Positions 58,719 through 64,000 of a stretch of 64,000 nucleotides of DNA are shown one piece after another. The notes below the pieces were generated by a model, which worked only from the letters and a program-made list of their open reading frames with translations, searched no databases and was not told where the DNA came from. Position numbers and translations under genes: made by a program. This stretch comes from JAGVSV01 sp050952845 (GTDB lineage: Bacteria; Bacillota; Clostridia; Christensenellales; Aristaeellaceae): positions 2,666,001 through 2,730,000 of the forward strand of contig JBMNLP010000001.1 in the NCBI GenBank assembly GCA_050952845.1, in the 5' to 3' direction. How positions within the stretch are numbered: position 1 is the stretch's first letter; each line of letters opens with the position of its first letter.

Positions 58719-60299
58719 GTGACATCCGATCAAAAGCGTTTCAGCCTGAAAGAAAAAAGTTGGATCATGTACGACTGGGCCGACTCCGTATACGCGACCA
58801 ACATCATGGCAGCGATCTTCCCGATCCTGTTCAGCAAAGTCGCTAAGGAAGCGGGCGCCGCCGGCGACCAGCTGTTGAGCTACGGGGTGTCGGCGGCTAC
58901 GCTGGTCGTAGCGCTATTAGCGCCGGTTTTAGGCGCAATAGCCGACTTCAAGGGCATGAAAAAAAAGCTGTTCACCGGCTTCTGGCTGGGCGGCGTGGTG
59001 TTCACCGCGATGATCGCCCTGACCAACGACTACCGGGTGATGCTGATCGGCTATGTGCTCAGCCGGATCGGTTATTCAGGGTCGTCGTTGTTCTATGACA
59101 GCTTTTTAACCGACGTCACCACCAACGACCGCATGGACAAGGTATCCGCCTGGGGCTATGCGATGGGGTACATCGGCGGCAGCACCATCCCCTTCGTGCT
59201 GTCCATCGCGCTGCTGGTGATGACCGACTACAGCGCCTTCGCGCAGAAGTTTTCCATCCTGATCACCAGCGCGTGGTGGCTGGTGTTCACAATCCCCTTT
59301 TTGAAAAACGTGCACCAGGAGCACTATATCGAACGAAACAGCCAGTTTTCGCTGGGTGGGGTATTCCGCAGCGTGGCGAAAACCGCCGCCGACATCGTCA
59401 GCCGGAAGGGGCTGATGCTGTTCATGATCGCCTACTTTTTCTACATCGACGGCGTGGGCACCATCATCAACATATCCACCGCCTACGGCTCAACGCTGGG
59501 CCTGGGCGGCACGGGCATGATCCTGGCGCTGCTGGTGACGCAAATTGTCGCGATGCCCTGCTCCATTCTGTTCGGGCACCTGGCGCGGCGCGTCACGGCG
59601 CGCAGGGCGCTGCTGTTAGCCATTGCGGTCTACATGCTGATATGCTTCGTGGGCTTCATCATGGGCTTCACGCTGGAGCCGCACCAGAAACGGTATGACA
59701 CCGCGTTTAAGGCCTACAAAGAGGACGCCATCGCCACGGTGAAGGAAACCTACGCTTTTGAGGACGTGGAGGCGCTGGATGACGAACTGCAGCGCTACAT
59801 GGCGGAAGCTAAAACAGCCGTGCTCGACGGCGACACAGCCGGGCTGGCGCTGGACGCCGCTGCCTTTTCCGGCGCCGACGCGGCGCTTGCGCAGGACGCC
59901 TCGGAAACCTTAGCCCAGGCTACAGCCGCCTTCAGCGCATCATCCGCCCAGGCTGCCGCCAGCTACCAGAGCGCCATCAGCCGCAGCACGGTGCTGTTCT
60001 GGGCGATGGCGGTGCTGGTGGGCACGGTGCAGGGCGGTATCCAGGCCGTGTCGCGGTCGTTCTTCGGCAAGCTGATCCCCAAGGAGCGGTCCAACGAATA
60101 CTTCGGGTTCTTCGACATATTCGGCAAGTTCGCCTCTGTCGTGGGCCCCTTTCTCTACGGGACCATGCGCGGCATCACGGGCCGGTCCTCCTATGGGACG
60201 CTGGTGTTGCTGCTGCTGTTTGTGATGGGCTTTGTGGTGCTGCTGCGCGCCAAAAAGCCGCTGGAAGAGCTGGAAACATCAAATAACCCGGCAGCATAG
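58719..60299 (+). CDS. MFS transporter of the Atg22/UMF1-like family
   Basis: Membrane transporter of 526 residues. It begins after a basic N-terminus with KSWIMYDWADSVYATNIMAAIFP, typical of this family, and has about twelve helices, with DFKGMKKKLFTGFWL in the first cytoplasmic loop. An unusual soluble insert of about 100 Ala-rich residues (EPHQKRYDTAFKAYKEDA to AASYQSAIS) lies between helices around residues 325-425. Substrate unknown; fungal Atg22 exports amino acids. GTG 58719 follows GAGG by 9 bases; ATG 58704 is the alternative. Divergent from dnaA. Confidence 0.82.
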   Translation: MTSDQKRFSLKEKSWIMYDWADSVYATNIMAAIFPILFSKVAKEAGAAGDQLLSYGVSAATLVVALLAPVLGAIADFKGMKKKLFTGFWLGGVVFTAMIALTNDYRVMLIGYVLSRIGYSGSSLFYDSFLTDVTTNDRMDKVSAWGYAMGYIGGSTIPFVLSIALLVMTDYSAFAQKFSILITSAWWLVFTIPFLKNVHQEHYIERNSQFSLGGVFRSVAKTAADIVSRKGLMLFMIAYFFYIDGVGTIINISTAYGSTLGLGGTGMILALLVTQIVAMPCSILFGHLARRVTARRALLLAIAVYMLICFVGFIMGFTLEPHQKRYDTAFKAYKEDAIATVKETYAFEDVEALDDELQRYMAEAKTAVLDGDTAGLALDAAAFSGADAALAQDASETLAQATAAFSASSAQAAASYQSAISRSTVLFWAMAVLVGTVQGGIQAVSRSFFGKLIPKERSNEYFGFFDIFGKFASVVGPFLYGTMRGITGRSSYGTLVLLLLFVMGFVVLLRAKKPLEELETSNNPAA

Positions 60300-60319
60300 C
60301 CGGTGAAAGGAACAAATCC

Positions 60320-61069
60320 ATGGCCAAAGCAAAGAAAAAGTACAAGAGAAGACCGAAGGTGGTGGCAAAGCCTCAGAAAAAGCCGCCCATGCCCAAAAAG
60401 ACCAAGATCATCATCGCATCGGTTGCGGGCGCTCTGGCGCTCGCCGCCGTGCTGTTCGCCCTGCTGTACGATGACGGCTCGCTGCCTGTCAGGCGCGTGC
60501 TGGTGGGCGAAGGCGCCAGCGCCGACCACAAGCTGGTGGTCGATGTGCCCGAAGGAGAAAACTGGCTGCTGGTCAACAAGGGCACGTCGCGCAAACCCAA
60601 GTACTATAAATTAGGCACCTTCACGATGCCCCAGGGGTATGCGTTGGACGATGCCTTTGGCGCCGGCTCAGACGAAAACATCAGGCAGTTTCACTGCAAG
60701 CCCGCCGAGGAAGGCAAGTTGAACTATGTCCACGTGCAGGGCGCCAGCAAGCCGGCCGGCGAAGTCGCCGGCGAAGCGCGGGACAACTATATGAAATTCT
60801 ACCCCGAATCCGAAACCGGCGACGTCCAGGAGATGACGCTGGGCGGCCAGCCCATCACCTACTTCCTGTCCAAGTTCAAAACCGACCAGGAGGACGGCAC
60901 GGTGCAATACAGCCAGACCATGACGCTGTACCTGCCCGCCAGGCGGGACAACTGCGTGCTGGTCAACATCATGTATGACATCGACAGCATGGAGGACGGC
61001 CTCGCCGACGAGGAGGTCTTCGCCCTGGCGGAGCAGTTTATCAGCCACATCGCGCTGGACAAGGAATAA
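60320..61069 (+). CDS. Membrane-anchored hypothetical protein
   Basis: Protein of 249 residues. The first 28 are strongly basic and proline rich (AKKKYKRRPKVVAKPQKK), then comes one membrane helix (IIIASVAGALALAAVLFALLY), then an external domain of about 195 residues (YVHVQGASKP, GGQPITYFLSKFKT, TMTLYLPARRDNCVLVNIMYD, ending EEVFALAEQFISHI). That ending resembles lipoprotein or stress domains that monitor a folded beta sheet, but I recognise no family. It starts 20 bases after the transporter and is probably co-transcribed. Confidence 0.7.
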   Translation: MAKAKKKYKRRPKVVAKPQKKPPMPKKTKIIIASVAGALALAAVLFALLYDDGSLPVRRVLVGEGASADHKLVVDVPEGENWLLVNKGTSRKPKYYKLGTFTMPQGYALDDAFGAGSDENIRQFHCKPAEEGKLNYVHVQGASKPAGEVAGEARDNYMKFYPESETGDVQEMTLGGQPITYFLSKFKTDQEDGTVQYSQTMTLYLPARRDNCVLVNIMYDIDSMEDGLADEEVFALAEQFISHIALDKE

Positions 61070-61088
61070 CGTCGGTATATTTTACAAT

Positions 61089-63428
61089 TTACAGCTTGCC
61101 ACGCCTTCTCCGAAAAGCGCGTGGCAGCTTTTTGAACAGCCGTTTTACCGCAGCCCAGCCGCCGGTGGCGCGCAGGGCGATGTCGCCGCGGGTGCGGCGC
61201 AGGATGAGCAGCGCTTTCAGGCGCAGCGGCAGCGCGCGATACAGCGCGCGGTATAGGCCGCGGGCCTGGCTGACCGCCTCTGCCCGCGGCGCATGGCGGC
61301 CATAGACTGCCGCGGAAACGGCAGCTGCCAGCGCGTCAAAGGCCCGGTCATCCGGCCGGACGCGCGCGGCGTATCCGCCGATGGTTTCGGGCGGCCTGAT
61401 ACCCTGCCCCCGCACAGCCAGCGCCAGGCAAACGCTCTGCCAATAGATCATCAAGCGTTCGGTGTCATTTTTAGCCCGCCGGGCGCGCCAGTCGGGCCGG
61501 CTGACAAGGGCACGCCATACGACAAAGCCGACAGCCAGCAGCAACAGCAGCAGCCAGGGACACGCCGGGCCGAAGCGGTCGCCGTCAGGCCGGTCCTCCT
61601 GATCGGTCGCCGGCGCCGGGGGCGCAGTGGGCGTAGGAGTGGGTTGATCCTCGCTGTCTTCTGGCGGCGGAGTAGGCGTGGGGCTTTCCCCGTCCTCAGG
61701 GGGAGGCGGCGGCTCCGTCGGCGGCGGGGTGGGAGGTTCGTTCGCGCCCCCGTCGGGCGGCAGCACATCCTCAGACTCCGGCTCGCCGGGCGAGCTGGTC
61801 GCGTCAAAGGTGACCCAGCCTAAACCGTCGATGTACACCTCGGTCCAGGCATGCGCCTGATAGCCCGTGACCAGGGCCGGCATGCCGCCCTCGCCGGGCT
61901 CCGCGACAAACCCCTCGATGTAGCGCGCGGGCAGCCCCAGCGACCGGCACAGCACCGTCATGGCCGTGGCAAAATAGGTGCAGTACCCTTCCCTGGTGTC
62001 CAGCAGAAAATAAGCAGCAAAGTCCATGTCCTCAGGCACGTCGGGCACGTCCAGGGAGTAGGTGTAGTGGCGCTTCAGGTGGCGCATCAGCGCCATGGCC
62101 TGATCATAGGGCGTAGCCTCCCCGCCTGCGATGGACTGCGCGAGGGTTTCAATGACGCCGCCCGGCACCAGGTGGACAGGCAGCTGCGTATACACATCGG
62201 GCAGCATCATGGCGCGCGTTTCCCCCCGTCCCGCCAGGCTGGCTGCCAGGGCGTCGGTTTCGGGGCGGCCGGCGACATAAGGTTCATACGCCACGGTATA
62301 GGCATCGCCTTCCCTGAGGTTGCGGGTGATGAACAGCTCGCTGGCGCCATTGAAGTACGGCACCATGCCCTCCCCCGTCGTCAGCTTTCTCACCCGCTGG
62401 GGCGTGAACAGCGTGGATGCCAGGCCGCTGAGCATCTGAACGCCCACCCGGGTTTCAGGCAGCCTGCCCGATGCCGGCAGGTCGGCATCCAGCAGGGAAT
62501 CCCGAAGCGCTCTGAACCGGAACGACGTATAGCCGTAGCGCTCGCTGCTGACAGAATCGCGCCAATCTTTGCCGGAGTATTGGTCCAGCACGGCGCCGCG
62601 CAGGTACACCTTGCGGTCGGTGGTGACGCTCATGACAGCGGCGCCCGATATGTCAGGCTTCCCGCCCAGCCCCACATCCCCCATGGGCTGGTAGCCCATG
62701 CTGCGCAGCGAAAACATCTGCCGCGAATCGGTGAAAAAGAAATGGTCGTTGATCAGCGTGCGCAGCCGGTCAGCCCGCCGCTCCAGCGCGGGTATGGTGG
62801 CGCGGTAGGGCGGCGTCAGCGCATATGCTGCCACCGCGATGATTAGCACCACCGGCAGCGCGCGCAGCATCATACGCCGGGGCTTTTCCCCGTCCCCCAG
62901 CTGCCCCTGGCCACCCCCATATACAAACAGCATCGGCAGCGCCAGCACCGCGGGCAGGTAATGCCATATATGCTGCCTGGCGCCGGCAAACCACATCATC
63001 ACGGCGGGCACCGCGATCAAAGGCGCCGAAAACACCGGGTCGCCGCGCACCAGCAATTGGGCATACAGCGTATACATCAAAGCCGACAGCAGCACCACCA
63101 CGTCGCTGTAGAGCACCAGCATCATGACCAGCTGGGACTGCGCGTCCACAACCGCCGGCAGCAGGGCGGCGATGCCCTTGCCCACCGAAAAAGCCAGCAC
63201 GGCGCCGGCGGCCAGCATCATCAGCCGCACCAGGCGCCGCGCCTTCACCCCCAGCAGGTTGGGCAGGCACACCGCCAGCGAAAACAGCGCCACGCACCCC
63301 AGGGCAAATAACGCCTCCTGGTCAATGCCCAGCGCCGCAACCGCCGGCAGCGCTAGCGCATAGGCCACCAGCGCCGTCATCAGCCATTCCCACAGGACGC
63401 TCCACAGCCTGTCATGCCGGGGTAACAT
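61089..63428 (-). CDS. Transglutaminase-like TgpA-family membrane protein
   Basis: Membrane protein of 779 residues. About seven N-terminal helices (residues 12-205) lead to an external TgpA region and a transglutaminase-like core with catalytic Cys in REGYCTYFATAMTVL, His in GYQAHAWTEVYID, and Asp in WVTFDATSS. A long Pro/Thr/Glu-rich linker follows (PPTPPPTEPPPPPEDGE), then a membrane helix (LLLLLLAVGFVVWRAL) and a cytoplasmic DUF4129-like tail. This architecture goes with MoxR and DUF58 genes; the DUF58 gene overlaps its start by 17 bases. Substrate unknown; cell-envelope peptides are likely. Confidence 0.88.
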   Translation of the reverse strand: MLPRHDRLWSVLWEWLMTALVAYALALPAVAALGIDQEALFALGCVALFSLAVCLPNLLGVKARRLVRLMMLAAGAVLAFSVGKGIAALLPAVVDAQSQLVMMLVLYSDVVVLLSALMYTLYAQLLVRGDPVFSAPLIAVPAVMMWFAGARQHIWHYLPAVLALPMLFVYGGGQGQLGDGEKPRRMMLRALPVVLIIAVAAYALTPPYRATIPALERRADRLRTLINDHFFFTDSRQMFSLRSMGYQPMGDVGLGGKPDISGAAVMSVTTDRKVYLRGAVLDQYSGKDWRDSVSSERYGYTSFRFRALRDSLLDADLPASGRLPETRVGVQMLSGLASTLFTPQRVRKLTTGEGMVPYFNGASELFITRNLREGDAYTVAYEPYVAGRPETDALAASLAGRGETRAMMLPDVYTQLPVHLVPGGVIETLAQSIAGGEATPYDQAMALMRHLKRHYTYSLDVPDVPEDMDFAAYFLLDTREGYCTYFATAMTVLCRSLGLPARYIEGFVAEPGEGGMPALVTGYQAHAWTEVYIDGLGWVTFDATSSPGEPESEDVLPPDGGANEPPTPPPTEPPPPPEDGESPTPTPPPEDSEDQPTPTPTAPPAPATDQEDRPDGDRFGPACPWLLLLLLAVGFVVWRALVSRPDWRARRAKNDTERLMIYWQSVCLALAVRGQGIRPPETIGGYAARVRPDDRAFDALAAAVSAAVYGRHAPRAEAVSQARGLYRALYRALPLRLKALLILRRTRGDIALRATGGWAAVKRLFKKLPRAFRRRRGKL

Positions 63429-64000
63429 AGCATACCTCCACCAGGTGGTGCTGCAGCTGCGCGATCAGCGGCGCCAGGGCTTCGTCCTCTGCGTTAAATG
63501 TCACCAGGTAAAACCGCACGCTGGGACCGCTGCGGCGGATGTGCTTGACGCCCTCCACCACCCTGGCGTCCAGCCTGGTGGTGATGACCACCGCGGCGCC
63601 CGTGCGGCGCATGCGGCGCAGCTCGACGTTAAGCACCCTGTCAAACGGCTCGCCGCCGCGGAATATCTGATAGGCCAGCTCCTCCTGCAATACGGACAGC
63701 GAGCCCGCCCGGTCGGCATGAAACTCCGAGGCGTGCGCGCCGTACAGCGGCACGCGCACGGGGTGGCTGCCCTCCATCTGCATCTTGGCTACCGACAGCG
63801 CCGTTTCGCACAGGGTGTCCCGCAGGCGCATCAAGCCGTCGGGCACCCCCTCGCCGCCCCGCGGGTCGGTGCAGTCCATCAGGATCAATGTATCCGGCGG
63901 CGCCGGCATCTCAAAGCGGCGCACCAGCAGCTCGCGCTTTCGGGCCGACAGCTTCCAGTGCACGCGCTTGAACGAGTCGCCCTCCCGGTAGGCGCGCGTA
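63412..64000 (-). CDS. DUF58 domain protein (partial, N-terminus beyond window)
   Basis: C-terminal part, 195 residues to the window edge. The frame is open at the right end and shows the DUF58 signature YREGDSFKRVHWKLSARKRELLVRRFE, followed by a VWA-like fold (DTLILMDCTDPRGG). It overlaps the transglutaminase gene start, so the two are coupled. A MoxR ATPase gene is expected beyond the right edge. Confidence 0.88.
   Translation of the reverse strand, partial: TRAYREGDSFKRVHWKLSARKRELLVRRFEMPAPPDTLILMDCTDPRGGEGVPDGLMRLRDTLCETALSVAKMQMEGSHPVRVPLYGAHASEFHADRAGSLSVLQEELAYQIFRGGEPFDRVLNVELRRMRRTGAAVVITTRLDARVVEGVKHIRRSGPSVRFYLVTFNAEDEALAPLIAQLQHHLVEVCYVTPA

Overview
The window looks like a piece of chromosome from a high-GC anaerobic member of the Bacillota, probably class Clostridia. 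The basis is: ribosomal protein L27 with a cleavable N-terminal extension next to its protease Prp; the rpsF-ssb-rpsR operon; SLH and sortase surface proteins; a BlaI/M56 sensor pair; citrate lyase genes; and Firmicutes-style GGAGG ribosome binding sites with frequent GTG and TTG starts. I do not assign a genus. The probable chromosomal origin lies at about 58.3-58.7 kb, between dnaA and a divergent transporter. Most genes to its left are on the minus strand, as expected for leading-strand genes.

Layout. 0-1.4 kb: the end of a uroporphyrinogen-decarboxylase-like gene, then rplU-prp-rpmA. 1.4-5.5 kb: a minus-strand operon yebC - MoxR ATPase - DUF58 protein - membrane protein. 6.0-25.7 kb: a surface-protein island with an SLH/Big_4 repeat protein, a class B sortase and two giant tandem paralogous adhesins (2434 and 2474 aa; parallel beta-helix, Ig-like array, Cna-B-like domain and an IPQTG sorting signal). 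25.9-27.9 kb: a two-component system whose genes lead straight into the adhesins and which probably controls them. 28.1-30.0 kb: an orphan Phd antitoxin, a MITE-like element and about 1.5 kb of unusual non-coding repeats (9-bp arrays inside 198-bp and 336-bp longer repeats, plus G-quadruplex-type tracts). This is the least explained part of the window.

30.1-38.6 kb: a malate/lactate dehydrogenase-family gene facing a long minus-strand operon prmA-rsmE-mtaB-HIT-serine hydrolase-citD-citE-citF. 38.6-43.5 kb: a possible group II intron remnant, a YafQ/DinJ toxin-antitoxin pair, a BlaI/M56 pair and a HicAB pair. 43.6-48.0 kb: a GlsB-like membrane protein, a YibE/F transporter, a secreted alkaline phosphatase with Pho-box-like upstream repeats, and an APH-fold kinase. 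48.2-55.4 kb: a minus-strand operon of a DUF624 protein, a methyltransferase, Hsp33, a HEAT-like protein, a zinc-ribbon/TPR membrane protein and a CoA-disulfide-reductase-like enzyme with rhodanese. 55.5-58.3 kb: rpsF-ssb-rpsR facing dnaA. 58.7-64 kb: an Atg22-like MFS transporter, a membrane-anchored unknown, and a second transglutaminase/DUF58 module running off the edge.

Two families of short palindromic MITE-like elements are scattered through intergenic sites: family 1 near 9.6, 10.7 and 48.1 kb, family 2 near 28.4, 43.6 and 56.8 kb. They share a GTAGCGCTGCTAC-type core. I saw no CRISPR array, prophage, transposase, tRNA or rRNA gene.
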